A stretch of DNA of 64,000 bases from Puccinellia tenuiflora. Taxonomy: Eukaryota > Streptophyta > Magnoliopsida > Poales > Poaceae. A program made the translations under genes and the position numbers. The notes under the pieces were generated by a model, which had not been told where the DNA came from, did no database searches, and worked only from the letters and a program-made list of their open reading frames with translations. The stretch spans positions 1,664,624 to 1,728,623 of the forward strand of contig QRDG01000519.1 of the NCBI GenBank assembly GCA_012064385.1, in the 5' to 3' direction. This document shows, one piece after another, positions 39,858 through 51,924 of the stretch (its first letter is position 1; each line of letters opens with the position of its first letter).

Positions 39858-42131
39858 ATGTCAGCGGAGATGTCTGATTTAGTGAAGATCAGGTTTTTCT
39901 ATGGTCCTGGTAGAGTCCAAATGTGTGATACGGGAGCTGATCTGAGTGAGTTTGACTATATAGATGTGGACATGCCAGCTCCTGAAACATGGTCTCTAAG
40001 TCAGGTAAAAGATTGGTTGGCGGGAAGTTTAGGGCTTGATAGTCAGACACAGACCGTCAGTGTTCATGCTTGGTGGAGCCATTCAAGAACGAATATTTAC
40101 TTCGTTCTGAGACCACTAGAGTGTGATTCTGATTGGGTGCGATGGTTAAAAGGCTGCGCAAAAAGGAATTGCTCTCCTTGTGCCCTAGTTCTTCCCGCCT
40201 TCAACGAGGTCACTGCCCCTGAGGACGAATTTAATGCCCATGAAGGTGAGGGTGCTTATGATCCTAGCCAGGGAAGTGAAGAGATTAACATGTCTATGTC
40301 AAATTATGGGTCTGATTTTGCTGGTGGTGGTTACGAGTCGGGGCAGAGCAGTCAAGTACAAGGAGGGGACACTGAGGTATATGACAGTGCGGAGGCGGAT
40401 GGTGATGAGGTAGACGGGCACATGCAGAACGAGATGGAAGATGAAGATGCAGATGGCTATAGTGCTGAAGGCGAAGATTCCGATGAGTCTGACGGGGAAG
40501 AGAACGCAGAAGAGGTACCTAATCCTGCAGCATGGAATCAGGACCACTCTTTGGCGATGACCGTAAACGATGGTCATGATTCGACATGGCAATATCATGA
40601 GAACAACATTGCGAAGGGTGCTTTGTATACTGACAAGCAAGCTTTGCGGGATGTTGCATCGAGTGTTTTCTCATTCGCCGTATGTATCGAGGCTTTCAGA
40701 CATTGTCGTCCGGTGATATGTGTAGATGGGACCTTTCTCACTGGCAAGTATAGGGGACAGATCCTGACTGCAATTGGTCAAGACGGTAACAATATAGTTG
40801 TGCCCCTCGCCTTTGCTTTTGTGGAGAGCGAGAACATTGACAGTTGGACTTGGTTCTTCAGGCAATTGAAAATAGCAGTTGTGAAGGGTAAGCCGAACGT
40901 GTGCATCCTTCATGACAGGCATGCAGGTATACTCAGCGCGATAAAGACACTCACCAATCCTGCGTCTGAGGAACAGACTCCATGGCAGGACATGCAGAGC
41001 CGTTGGTGCATGCGCCATCTAGGTGCCAACTTCTACTCGCAGTTTAGAAACAAGGACCTCATGAACCTATTCAAGAAACTCTGCAAGCAGAACCAAGAAT
41101 GGAAGTACACGAAGATACATGAAAGACTTGATTTGTGCACGCAGAGACATGTTCGGGACAGGAAGAGGGCACGAGCAGCAGCTGTTGCTGCACAGTTAGC
41201 TACAGGACCACCTGCCGAGGAGGATGAGCCTGTTGGTCTTTGCGACCTTCCGGGATTTGACCCGCCTGGAACTAGGAGAAGAGCTGGGAGGACAATTAAA
41301 ACTTTCCAGCAGTGGATAGAGCATGAACCTTTGGAGAGGTGGTCTTTGTTGCACGACACACATGGAGCAAGATACGGTGTCATGACAACGAACCTGGCTG
41401 AAACATACAACTTTGTCCTCAGAGGAAACCGTGCGTTGCCACTAACAGCCATCGTGGAGGGTATTTTCTATGGCACATTGAAGTATTTAGAGAAAGACGT
41501 GAAAGAGTTGTGAAGCATATGATGGACAACCCGCCCTCGCCTTATTGTGAGAAGGTTACGAAGTACATGAATGAGAAGGTGGAAAAATGTTGCTCCCACA
41601 GTGTAACTGCCGTTGGGAATCAAGACATGAGGTTTGAGGTACGGTTAGCCCACAACAAATTCGGATGTGCAAACGAAGTGAGGACGCATGAGGTGAAGAT
41701 TGGTAATGAGGTTAGGAAAACTTGCGAGTGCACCTGCAACAAACCAAAATTGCTCCACCTTCCTTGCTCCCATGTCCTCACTGCATCAGTTACGGTTGAA
41801 CGCAATCTCCTTCGTGTCTCCATATTATATGAAAGAGGCAGTTGTCAATACTTGGACAAGTGAGATGATGGGATTTCGATCAATGGGTAACTTCAACAGT
41901 GTAACCCCTGGAGAGAGGCGGTACATTCCAGCTCCTGAGCTTTTGCGTGATGGGGTAGGCAGACGACAGTGTCGTCGCATCAGGAATGATATGGATGAAT
42001 CCGAAGCCGGAGGCCCCACAATGCAATGCCTTCAATGCAACAGATTTGGCCATAGGGACCCTGATTGTCCCACTTTTCCTGGAGAGAGACCTCCCGTGCG
42101 TGCGCGGGGTAACCGGCGTGGGCGAGGATGA
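39858..42131 (+). pseudogene. MuDR-type transposase, two frameshifts, DNA-binding region missing
   Basis: The start is taken at the Met before SAEMSDLVKIRFFYGPG; in-frame codons from 39822 come from the tandem repeat. An acidic linker follows (about 40210-40520). The MULE domain has CVDGTFLTGKYRG (first Asp near 40725), CILHDRHAGILSAI (second Asp near 40914), the WCMRHLGANF C-x2-H motif and NLAETYNF (Glu near 41400). A frameshift near 41490 leads to KHMMDNP and a SWIM zinc finger CECTCNKPKLLHLPCSH. A second shift near 41800 leads to SPYYMKEAVVNTW and a CCHC knuckle CLQCNRFGHRDPDC, ending at TGA 42129. Only about 30 residues separate YTDKQALRDV from VDGTF, so the MuDR DNA-binding region usual there is absent. 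Confidence 0.85.
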
Positions 42132-42178
42132 AGAGCGAGAGGAAGAAACTAGGTGGCACTATATATGTTCGAATTTCT

Positions 42179-42450
42179 ATTAAGTATGAAACTATGTTTG
42201 AATTTGTATTAAGTATGGAACTATGTGTGCCGAATTTGTATTAAGTATGGAACTATGTTTGAATTTGTATTAAGTGTGGAACTATGTTTGAATTTGTAAT
42301 AAGTGTGGAACTATGTTTGAATTTGTATTAAGTATGGAACTATGTTTGAATTTGTATTATGTGTGGAACTATGTTTAAATTTGTAATAAGTGTGGAACTA
42401 TGTTTGAATTTGTATTAAGTGTGGAACTATGTTTGAATGTTTGTATTTGT
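42179..42450 (+). repeat. Minisatellite of about 29-30 bp between transposase and mobile domain gene
   Basis: About nine copies of 'ggaactatgtttgaatttgta' with ttaagtat/aataagtgt variants. It lies in the 3' region of the transposase gene and ends just before the next gene. Confidence 0.85.
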
Positions 42451-42480
42451 ACTAACTCTGGGATTCTAATATGTGCAGTA

Positions 42481-45300
42481 ATGGAGGGAATGTGGTTGCT
42501 TGATGCTACAATTGATAGTGCGCACCGTGCTAAGGTATTAGAGGGGAATCCGAGGAAACTTAAGCCCCTAATAACTCGCACGCCTAAGGAAAACTGGAGG
42601 ATTCACCCGGAGTGGGTACAGAGGTATTGGTCGTATTTATTTATTTTATGCATGCATGTTTTCTTTTTTTATATTACTGTGCTAAACTAGATTGTTATGT
42701 TCATTTCGATACGCAGGTTGAAATGGGCCGGGCTCTTACCTTTCGCGCGTCTAGTAGAGGCCACTGAAAACTCTACGCGTATGATGATGGACGGATCTTT
42801 ACTCAGCTGCTTGGTGGACCGATGGAGGCCGGAGACCCACACGTTCCACTTTCGTTGGGGAGAGATGGCTCCTACTCTACAGGATGTATCATTCTTGCTA
42901 GGTTTACCTTTGGCGGGTCTGCCTGTTGGACCTTTGGAGGCACCGGTGAATTGGGAGGCCGACTTGATAGACTGTTTCCAGGGTATTTTCGACGGTGCTC
43001 CACCTTTACAGGCGGATTCTCACGGACCCAAGCTTGATTAGTTGCTTGCCTTTCAGGTTAGTTCATGTGTCTCATAATATGTTATTTCTCATTTGTTGTT
43101 GTACTAATAATTATTTTAATAGGTCCACAAGTTTCCATAGTATCCAGATGATTTGGAACCGATACAACTCAATCGCAGCTTGGAGGCATACATCATGTGG
43201 CTTCTTGGTAAGGTCATGTTCACCGAGAACCATGTCGACACTATTACCGCGCGCTACCTCCCTATCGCCCGGGAGATCGCTGATGCTACTGAGCCGGCGC
43301 ACATCAGACAGAGGAATTGGGGTTCGGTTGTCTTAGCGGCTATGTACCGAGCTATGTGCAACGTTTGCATGCTGCATTCAGCTAAGTCAGCCATTCTCGG
43401 ATGCCCTCTATTTCTGCAGCTCTGGTCGTGGGAGAGGTTCTCTATAGGACGGCCAACCGTATCTGAAGAGCCTTTCCCATTGTGGGAGATCTTTGACGGT
43501 GACAACATCGACAAGCCTACTATTGCGACCGTGTATACACGCAACAAGGTACGTATCTTGTTATAATTTACTACATCGACAAACTTACTATTTGCGACCG
43601 TGATTGAAAATAACTTGTGTTGTACGCAAAGACACTTTGCTACTGACAAGACGAAGCAATGCTACATTGCTTTTAACGAGCAATTTGATATGTACACTTC
43701 GGTGATCTGGGAGCCGTACACGGAGGAGCTCATTCAACGAAGATACCCCGGAGGTATTTCTGCTCTCTGCACACGTGACCAAGGGTATTGGATGACAAAA
43801 TCGAAGATCATCTTCGATGTCTTCGTGGAGGAGATGTCTCAACAGAGGGTTATGAGGCAATTTGGTCTTCGACAGTTGGTAGATCCTCCTCCAGTTGAGC
43901 GCCCCCTGCCAGATGCGTACCACAGGTATGTGGAAAGTAGTTTTTTTTTAAATTGTTCGCACTGAATCAATATTTACTGATAGAACACTCACCCAAATTT
44001 TAGAAACACAAGAAAGGGGATTACTCGGACCGCGGCAGGGTGGCTACAGAGGCTACAACCTTACGTTTCAGAGTGGGACACTGCGGCGACACGGATCTGG
44101 GTCGAGCCTCTCGGGTTTGATATCACTCTATACAATGCCTACTTGCACAGGTACATGTTCAGAACACGGCTATTTATTGTTCGGCACTCTAATCCGGAGG
44201 TTATACCTGCCCCTACTACGTGGGATACATACCCGAGTTATGACACTTCTGCGTCCAGACATCACGCGGTAATATTTCTTTTCCTTTCACTAATTCATCT
44301 AACTGGTACATGCTATGACATATATATATATATATATATATTACTTTTTATTTCTATTGTCAGGCTAATTTGACACATGAGATTCAGACTGATGTCGCTC
44401 AGTATGGACGTTCTCTTTCCACTGGCCCTCTTTTGGTACCACGGGAGGAGCTGATATCCTGGCTCAGGAGGCTGGAGGGGAAGCTACGGGACATCTACGC
44501 GACACTCACGTGCACCCGCACAGGGGACGTTGTTCGCCGCCCGGTGGGAGAACGACCCCCGCGTCCCCCGTCACGACGCCAGCAGCGGCAGCGGCAACAA
44601 CAGCAGATGCATCAGGAGCAGCATCAGCACGAGGAGGAGCAGCACGACGACCAGCCAGCAGCAGCACGAGGAGGAGCAGCACGACGACCAGCAGTAGCAC
44701 CACGAGGAGCAGCAGCACGACGACCAGCAGTAGCACCACGAGGAGCAGATGCATCACCGACAGGAGCCGCGTCCATGTCTATCACCACAGCCCAGGCCAC
44801 CTCCTCCTGACCAGGCAGGAGGTTCGTCGTGACAGGGTCCCACTTACAGCTACGGCTATCGGCCACAGTCTCCTCCTCAGTACCGAGGTCCCGCCCCGGA
44901 ATTCCCGGATTACGGTACGTATTTTGTTTTCATATTTCAATTGGGACTGCGTATTTCTTATGTGCTAATGATTCCATCTGTAGAAGCCTATGGCTATCAC
45001 ACGCCTACGTCCGGACAACAGGCGTCAGGATCTGGATCAGGGTGGGGGAGTGACCAGGAGGCTCGGGCCCACGCGGGGGAGGAATTGTCCAACTGGTTAG
45101 GCCTTTTCGACACTCCAGCATACCCCACGCAGCCGTCACAGGGTCCCATTTACGAGACTCCTCCACCATACCCCACACAGGGTACACAGGCTGACGACGA
45201 CTTGACAGTGCCTCGTCAACTCGTCGCACCAACTAGGTTGGGCTGGACGACGCCCGTCCAGCCCCCTCCTCGTGATCCTCGGCCACGCAGGGGTCAGTGA
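42481..45300 (+). pseudogene. Plant mobile domain (PMD) protein gene, multi-exon, several stops
   Basis: Exons inferred from GT/AG and frame: 42481-42623, 42717-43056, 43123-43548, about 43632-43925, 44004-44268, 44364 to about 44915, and about 44983-45300. The protein contains WRIHPEWVQR, LLPFARLVEA, LLSCLVDRWRPETHTFHFRW, MAPTLQDVSFLLGLPLAG and RVMRQFGLRQ, diagnostic of the PMD (aminotransferase-like) family known from MAIN/MAIL1 and from transposons. The tail is Gln/Arg-rich (CAG/CGA-type repeats 44580-44755), then Pro/Tyr/Gly-rich. TAG stops at 43039 and 43138 stand where Trp is expected, and further breaks lie in exon 6. The role of PMD in transposons is unknown. Confidence 0.8.
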
Positions 45301-45645
45301 TATCTTCGGGACATATTCGTATTTAGGATGTATGAGACATATCCGTATTTCTATTTGTATGTGAGACATATTCATATTTATGTTTGTATGATACATATTA
45401 TCTACGTTCCATACATATTATTATCTATATACGAGACATATTTTAATTGATACGAAACATTCCACATTGCATCGATAAATTAATTTAACATACAACTACA
45501 GGTCTACGTTACAACTTCAGTTGTTCGAAATACATAGGTAGAACAACTACTTGTAAATAATACATGGAACTCAACGCAAACTAATTCTAATCAACGACTT
45601 CACTTCCCTCCGCCACGTGTTCGTGATGGTGCCATGAAGTCGTCA
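45301..45645. other. Short spacer between the convergent MULE genes
   Basis: AT-rich with recurring 'gagacatatt' words. It presumably holds both 3' ends. No ORF. Confidence 0.5.
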
Positions 45646-46352
45646 TCACTTTTCATCGGCGACAGCCTTCGATGCACCAACACTCTTAAACTTACGTCTA
45701 AAGTAGCCTCGTTTAGGAGGCATGAAATCATCATCACTATCATCTTGAACGGCTTTCTTGGATGATCTACCACTCTTCGCCTTCGATATAGCCCTCTTCA
45801 CTGCATCAGCGTGAAGAGTATTCTGTGGACGCCCATCAGGACAAGCGCCAAAAAGAATTTCCATCCAACCAAAATGAGGGATCTCTTTGTTGAGAAACTG
45901 TGCGTCGGCGGGCCAGTGCTGGAAATTAACAATATCAGACGAAAATAAGTTAGTACAATAACACTAAATTCTAACGTAATATAACTTCGGTACTCAGTTA
46001 CCTCAACGTGAAATGCATAGGCCTTCGGCGAAAAATGGATTATCTTCGACTTAGGTGTCATAGGCATGTCCCGAAGACCCGCCTCGATATCTTTTAGCTC
46101 ATTCACTCTCTGCCACTTCCACCGCCACCCATTAATTTCATCTAAAATTTCTTCAGGGGTCATCTGCGGGATTTTGTATTTTTTGGCTAGAGTTTCTCCC
46201 AGCTCACGAATGTTGCCCCACTCACTAACTAGCTCGCTATAACAGCTCTTCGCCCTACCCTCTCTAATACTACCTTCAGTCCATCTTGCGGCTTCATACA
46301 AAATACACCACGACCTATATGGGTCCAAACCAGGACCCGAACTACCAGACAT
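45646..46352 (-). CDS. Small two-exon gene convergent to the transposase, unknown function, intact
   Basis: Exon 1 is 46352-46002 (117 codons, start MSGSSGPGLDPY; an in-frame Met at 46388 is possible). The intron is 46001-45919 (GTAACTG to TTCCAG, 83 nt) and exon 2 is 45918-45646 ending TGA. The product has 207 residues: a Trp-rich first part (SWCILYEAARW, WRWKWQRVNELKDIE), HWPADAQFLNKEIPHFGW at the junction, then a basic and acidic tail (KSGRSSKKAVQDDSDDDFMP, RRKFKS) that could be nuclear-targeting. No known domain recognised. It is transcribed inward from the right inverted repeat, as mudrB is in MuDR, but I see no sequence likeness to judge homology. Unlike its neighbours it has no stop or frameshift. 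Confidence 0.7.
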
Positions 46353-46412
46353 GGTTCCTATGCGACTAAGAAATTCACCACCCACCACACACCTCCATCA
46401 CAAAATCTGCTG

Positions 46413-46568
46413 CGGTATATATAGGCTCACCCAGGAAAAAGAGCGCCACCAGAAGGGCGGGAACAAAAACGCGGGAGGAAAAGGGCGGGAGAGGTGAAAA
46501 AGGGCGGGAGCAAAAACGCGGGAGAAATATGCACGGGACATGTACGCGGGAGAAATATGGCGGGAAAA
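46413..46568 (-). promoter_or_regulatory. Promoter of the convergent gene: TATA box and GCGGGA cluster
   Basis: A TATATATA box at about 46414-46423 lies 60-70 bases before ATG 46352. Upstream, 46456-46568, seven GCGGGA words occur (46457, 46471, 46485, 46504, 46518, 46546, 46560). The last reads GGCGGGAAAA, a match to the E2F consensus TTTSSCGC in reverse. Confidence 0.5.
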
Positions 46569-46702
46569 CAAGGAGAAGGTCTTGTCGTCCTCGCCAAAGC
46601 CGACTACGGTCTAGTCATCTTCGCCGATGCCGACTACAGCCAGTCGTCCTCGCCAACGACGACTACGACCTCGCCATCGTCGGCAACGTATGCATGCATC
46701 TT

Positions 46703-46812
46703 CTCGTCCTCACCAACGACGAGTAGCACCTGTCGGTTTTGCCGAAACCGACTGGATAATATTTTTGGAAAAAAATTGCGTAATATTTCGAGAATTAATT
46801 AAATTTCGTGTA
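46703..46812 (-). repeat. MULE right terminal inverted repeat, outer 17 bases displaced
   Basis: The reverse complement matches the left repeat ('gtcggttttgccgaaaccga', 'attaattaaatttcgtgta'). The outermost 17 bases are at 51489-51505, beyond the LTR that inserted at 46812. Imperfect tandem copies of a cgtcctcgccaa-type word lie just inside, 46578-46690. Confidence 0.85.
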
Positions 46813-49800
46813 TGTGGCACCCCCCTCTGACACATATCGCCAGAGAGGTGGTCGCCCCGTGCGCCAGCCCAGGATATCTGGACGCACGTTACGACAATGC
46901 AACATAGCGAAAATATCATTACACAATCAGGCCCAAAGGGGCTACAAATGGTTTACAGGGCCATCAAGGCATGAACAAATATCATGGCCAAGTATAGCAC
47001 AGGGCAGAGTTTAACTGGCAGCGGAAGACATAGGTATGGCAACGGCTTGGTGCGGCTCCATTCCACAGGCATCTGGCTGGGCTACTGATCCTAGCATGCT
47101 CTTGCTCCATCTCCTTGCTATGGTAGTAGATGGATCCTCTCAAAGTCTGGCCACATGAAAAGCCAGTCTGAGTACATTGACGTACTCGCAAGAAAATAAC
47201 CACAAGACATGAACAGTCAAGCAATCAGGCAACAAGTATGTAGCGACAGAAAATAATCTAAACATGGCAAGTGACTACTTACGGCAGTCCAAGTGGGTAG
47301 CAACATGGCATCATAATAAAACATGGTATAAGCAAACAATGGGAGTACCACCAGTACATGGTCCAAGCCAGGTGGGGTTGGATCGTGTACTGGGGGTCAC
47401 ACAAAGAGCTTACCTGTGACGAATAACGGGGTGTACTATTGGTACCAAGTAAAACAACAAATCCTATTATCACAGCTAGGCCCACTGGCCTCTAGCCTCA
47501 CGAGGCTAATCTCATCTGACACCACTGCTAGGCCCACTGGCCTTGTCACACTTCCTTATCTTGAACAACGTTCCCTGCACCATCTTATTGTTTATTAAGT
47601 GAGGTCAGGTTGTTCATCAATTGTTTCAAACAGATCTTAAGTTTAACCTCCGGACACGACAAAGACACACAGTGTGACTGACACCGAACTGTTGTTCCAT
47701 ATCCCAGGAACGGGGCTAGCTGGCTAGGTTGATGCTCTCGAGAGTTTGCTTTACCACCTATCAGAATGCACTCCACTCAGCCGACACCTCAGGTTCATCA
47801 CGCCCAAAGCCGAACTAAGCAAATTACATTCTCGTGACGGTCCACTTGCCAAGACACCCTCCTGCCCCACCCTATACGCATGGTACAACGGGCAAGTAAG
47901 TCCGGCACATCCCCCGGCGCTACCGGGTATGCCTAGCTCCGGACTCCTTATCGCAGTCGAACCCGTGCCTGTCGACCCCTCCCCTCGGACAGCACAACCG
48001 AACGACTGCGCCCAATGGATGGCACAAAAGGGGCTCAACAACCTACTAGGTCACGGTTTCCATGGGACAACGGTGGTATCGCGTTCAAGGGTTCAGATTA
48101 GTGGCACTATGAATAGATCTCATCGTTGTTTGGAGGGGTGTTTCATTTAATCAAGTTTCAGCATTCACATGTCCAAGTAACAAAAGATTAGTCCAACCCT
48201 ATAACCACCATAACATAATAATATCTCATCAAACAATCAAAACATTAGTAACACAATATTTCAAGCAATAGATAGTTTGCATCAACCGGGCGACTGTGGC
48301 GGAGATGCCTCCGGCCGGTGCCAGCCTCAGGTTGAGAAAAGAATAAAACAATACAGTCAACCGGGCGAGGGTGGAGATGTCTCCGTCCAGTAGCAGCCAC
48401 GGGTCGAGTAAGAAAATAAAATAGCAAGTGGTTAGCATCAACCGGGTGACTATCGTGGCGAGTCCGCCAACAAGCGTCATCACAGATCAACTAGTTGGTT
48501 AGCGTCGACCGGGTGACTATCGTGGCGAGTCCGCCAACAAGCGTCATCACAGATCGACCACAGATTATAACATAGTGTTTCAAACAGATGACTGTGGCGG
48601 TTCCTCCAGCCGGTGTCACCATAGATCAATTACAAGGTTGGTGAGGCATGTAGCCCCCAAACAATGAACCGAAAAGCATTCATAAGAAAGAAAGCATCCA
48701 TTCCACTCGAGGGTTATCTCGACGTGGTGTCAGCAATCTTGGCAAAAGAACCAATTGAAAAGTCAGCTCCCAAGCGTCGCAGTCCGGGTGGTCTATGCCA
48801 ACCATATTTGACGGAGGGACAAGAAGCAAATAACTCTTTTGGCAAATGCCCCCAACTCCGAGGATCACGGGCCGACATTTGTCTGCACCTAGCCTCGGCG
48901 TTGAAGAAGAAGCAAACAATCAACGCATGTTTTTTTGTTATTTAGTTGTCAAAGCCACGCAAGTGCGAGGCGCACAGATAATTCATACATCAATCTAATG
49001 CATACACGGATGATGAATAAAACATGGCAGGAGTAATACTATCGGTCCCATATTAAACAAGAACAATAAACAGTCATGCATAAACAAACAGACAAGCATA
49101 TAATACTCGGCAAGACAATAAGCAAATAACAAACAACATTGCGGGACGGCTCATAGCAAGGGGTTAGCTTGCCTTCGACGATCGACGCCACTTGGCTTGG
49201 AGGTCACGGGCACGTCGCGGGATAGGGTTTCGATTCGCCGGTACCGCGGAATACCTATACATGCATACGCGGGTACTGAGAATCTAAGCATCTCACAAAA
49301 ATACAAAACCTATACCACTGGATAGATCTCTTAAAACTAGGAATTTACAAACTTGGATCACCTGAATCGGAGTCACGGTTCAAACGATACGGGGGTTCCA
49401 AAATCTGTCCAGCAGGGAAAAGGAAAACAGATCCGCGGAAAAAAACTGCACGGGCCGCGTCGGCCACGCGACATGGGCCGTCGGTGGACCGCCATGCGCC
49501 GCGCGCGCGCCCTTGGCTGGGCTGCTGGCAGGCCACGGGCTGCTGTGCCCTAGCAGGCCGAAACGGTTCCCTGAAAAAGAAAAAAAAGAACGGAGGGGAT
49601 CGATCCCCTGGTCGTCGTCGTCCTCCACACTCGTACTGGAACGAGCGGGAGCTGGCCGGGGATGGCCAGAGGCTCGCCGTGAGGGTCGGCCGGCGGCGGG
49701 GACGAGTTGGCCGCGGACCACCACGCTCGGGGCGGTTCCAAGGGGCGGGGGAGGAGGTGCTGACGTCGGCGCGCTGCCGCCGGGCTCGGCCGTGGTGGAG

Positions 49801-51483
49801 GCGAGCACGGACGGCTCCTCCGCCGTGCTGCTCGGCCATCCAGGGGACGGCAGAGAGGCGGCCGAGGGGAGGAGTGGCTTGGGGAGGGCTCAGGCGGGAG
49901 GGGGGAGCCGGGGAGCGTGCGGGCGTGGTTGGCGTCCTCCTCCGCACGAGCACGCACGGGAGCGCACGGGGAGGCGCCGGCCAGCTGCGGCAGAGGGCTC
50001 GGCGGCCAGCCGAGGACGGCAGTGAGGTCGAGATGCCCTGCCACACCCGTGGAGGTGGTCTAGGCTGCAGGGGGGCTTGACCGTGACGCCAGCAAGCTCG
50101 GCTGAGCTTCGGCCATGGTGGCTTTGGGGGGGCAAACTTTGGATGCTCTCCCTCACTCGCGGCTCCGAATGGAAGGGCAGGGGAGAGGGAATGGAGAGGA
50201 GCGGCTAGCATTTGCTCAGGGCTGCTTGGGGTGGCTCTATATAGGCCAGAGGAGGAGAAGTAGGTGGTGGCCGGTTTGGCCATTGAAGCATGACGGCCAC
50301 CGGTGCACCAGCTTCCCTCCAAGCCATGAATGGGGGGGGGGGGGGAGATAAGGCAGTCGTGCTGGAGTCACAGTGGCGCACGTGGTGATACTGCTGCAGA
50401 AGATTAGGCACCGACCATAGCAGTAACGGGAGTTTAGGTCTTGCCAAAGCGCGCGTCCCGGACGTTCAGAGCGCGACGCGAGCGGCATCGTCGCGTTCCT
50501 GGTGACTCGGAGCTCTAAACTGAAAAAGGATTGCACCACTAGGTTCGTAACGACGAGGCCAACTCAACAAAACAAGAATCACTCAAGGACTCCAAACTTC
50601 GTAACACAAGATTTTCAGAAAACCAAGGGTGCGCCAGGTGTTCGATGAAATGACAGGGGTCTTGCACCACTCAGAAAAATCCCCAAAATCCACAGTAGGT
50701 TAGGACAGAGGTATGTAGTATGTATGTGGAGTTTTAGATCAAATGGAGACCCGGAGCTTGGTCAAATAAATTGGTGTCCAAAAATGCCCTAATGGCATGG
50801 GTATGCCAAGTGCACTTCCTCAGATGATCTTGATCTGATATTCTGGATATGTGGTTATATAAGGAAGTTGGTAAATCTGGCAAAGTGGCAATGCCAAATG
50901 GTTTTTGTATCTAGGGGTTTCTTTGGAGATCACAATTAGGCATGGAAAGGGCATTACAAAGGAAGTACCTCAAAATTTGCTCAAATGAGGTTGGGCCAAT
51001 GGAGTGAAATGATCAGGAGGTCAAATCATGCACCTCACTAAAATTGCAGAATTTTTGGATGAGTGGAAGGTGTCTAGACAATTTCTGGATTGAAAATGGC
51101 ATAATGGAGAATATGGATAAACTTGGAAATATTGCATTGAAGTATGCAATATTTTTGGATGGATTGTCTTTGTATGAGGAGGGGAGTCTCTGGTATTTTT
51201 GGTGGAATTTCCAGCTTTGGAAATAGGCTTTTCTTTGGTAGGTGGAGTAAAGGGTTTTAGAGGTTCGATAATCAGGGCTAGGGTTTTTCGAGAGAAAACC
51301 TAAGCATAAAAATTATCACGGGTGCTGGAGTGGTTCGTGGATCACCGGGAAAATTTTGAGAGAGCAATTCCAAAGTCAAATCATCCTCAAAAGATTTGAA
51401 GAAACATTTAGGAATAGAGGAAAAAGTTTTTCAGGTGTCAGAAAACACCGCTAAAATTAGGGACGAATTTTCGGGGTGTTACA
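46813..51483 (-). mobile_element. Long solo LTR, 4671 bp (Sukkula-like by size), minus strand
   Basis: A perfect 5-bp duplication GTGTA lies at 46808-46812 and 51484-51488. The termini are TGTGGCACCCC (left) and GGGGTGTTACA (right), so read on the minus strand it starts TGTAACACCCC and ends GGGGTGCCACA, proper LTR ends. A TATATAGAGCC box on the minus strand near 50230 is followed by a GC-rich leader (50190-49480). No gag, pol or internal LTR copy is seen. The size suggests the solo LTR of a large non-autonomous family; the family name is a guess. Confidence 0.7.
48425..48555. repeat. Short tandem duplication inside the long solo LTR
   Basis: The segment with 'ccgggtgactatcgtggcga' and 'tccgccaacaagcgtcatca' occurs at about 48441-48489 and again at 48509-48554. 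Confidence 0.8.
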
Positions 51484-51924
51484 GTGTATTATTTAAAAAA
51501 TTAGGCCTTTATGATCACCTTGTTACGGTGTGATGGTTGATGTAATCAAAGCAACTTCGGGTAACAGTGATTAAATAAGATCTCACGGTCTAAGGATTAG
51601 GTTACTATGTTTCTAACTGTCATGACGCTGAACGTTTGATCACGTCACGATACTTATATTGGGTGTGTCCATCATATCATTCACCCAATGACATGACTCC
51701 ATTGTCAATTGACATAAATGTCCATGATCAGAAAACCTTGATCATGTGTTAACCAATGGACTAGTTAAATAGAGGCTACTAGGGACCTGGTTGTTTACAT
51801 ACCACACGTGTATTAATGTTTCTGTTTAATACAATTATAGCATGGTATAAAACTTATTATGAACATATACGAGTTATGATAATAAAACACCTTTATTATT
51901 TACCTCTAGGGCATAACTCCTACA

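Larger units (their letters stand above)
38435..51505 (+). mobile_element. Mutator-like element (MULE) with three genes, about 8.4 kb without its nested LTR
   Basis: It is flanked by CCTTTATGAT at 38425-38434 and 51506-51515, a 9-10 bp target duplication. The right inverted repeat is split by a later LTR insertion after 46812 and completed at 51489-51505. The terminal repeats match for about 130 bases. The element carries a MuDR-type transposase (39858-42131), a plant mobile domain gene (42481-45300) and a convergent two-exon gene (46352-45646). Confidence 0.88.
35721..51924 (-). mobile_element. Angela/BARE-like Copia solo LTR, minus strand, carrying nested insertions
   Basis: Its own sequence is 35721-36687, 38122-38434 and 51516-51924, together about 1.69 kb. 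On the minus strand it starts TGTAGGAGTTATGCCCTAGAGG-like at 51924 and ends at 35721 with CCTTTCA. A perfect 5-bp duplication TGTGT flanks it. A TATATAAGG box lies at about 36172-36180. The wording follows the Angela LTR (ggcccactcggtgagatcac, ctctgacattcagatggac in reverse). No internal region is attached. Confidence 0.8.

Noticed and set aside
44322..44341. TATA promoter in the PMD gene
   Set aside because: A plain (TA)n microsatellite inside an intron.
49345..50322. 325-residue minus-strand frame
   Set aside because: Pro/Arg/Ser composition from a GC-rich LTR leader; no domain, and other frames are open too.
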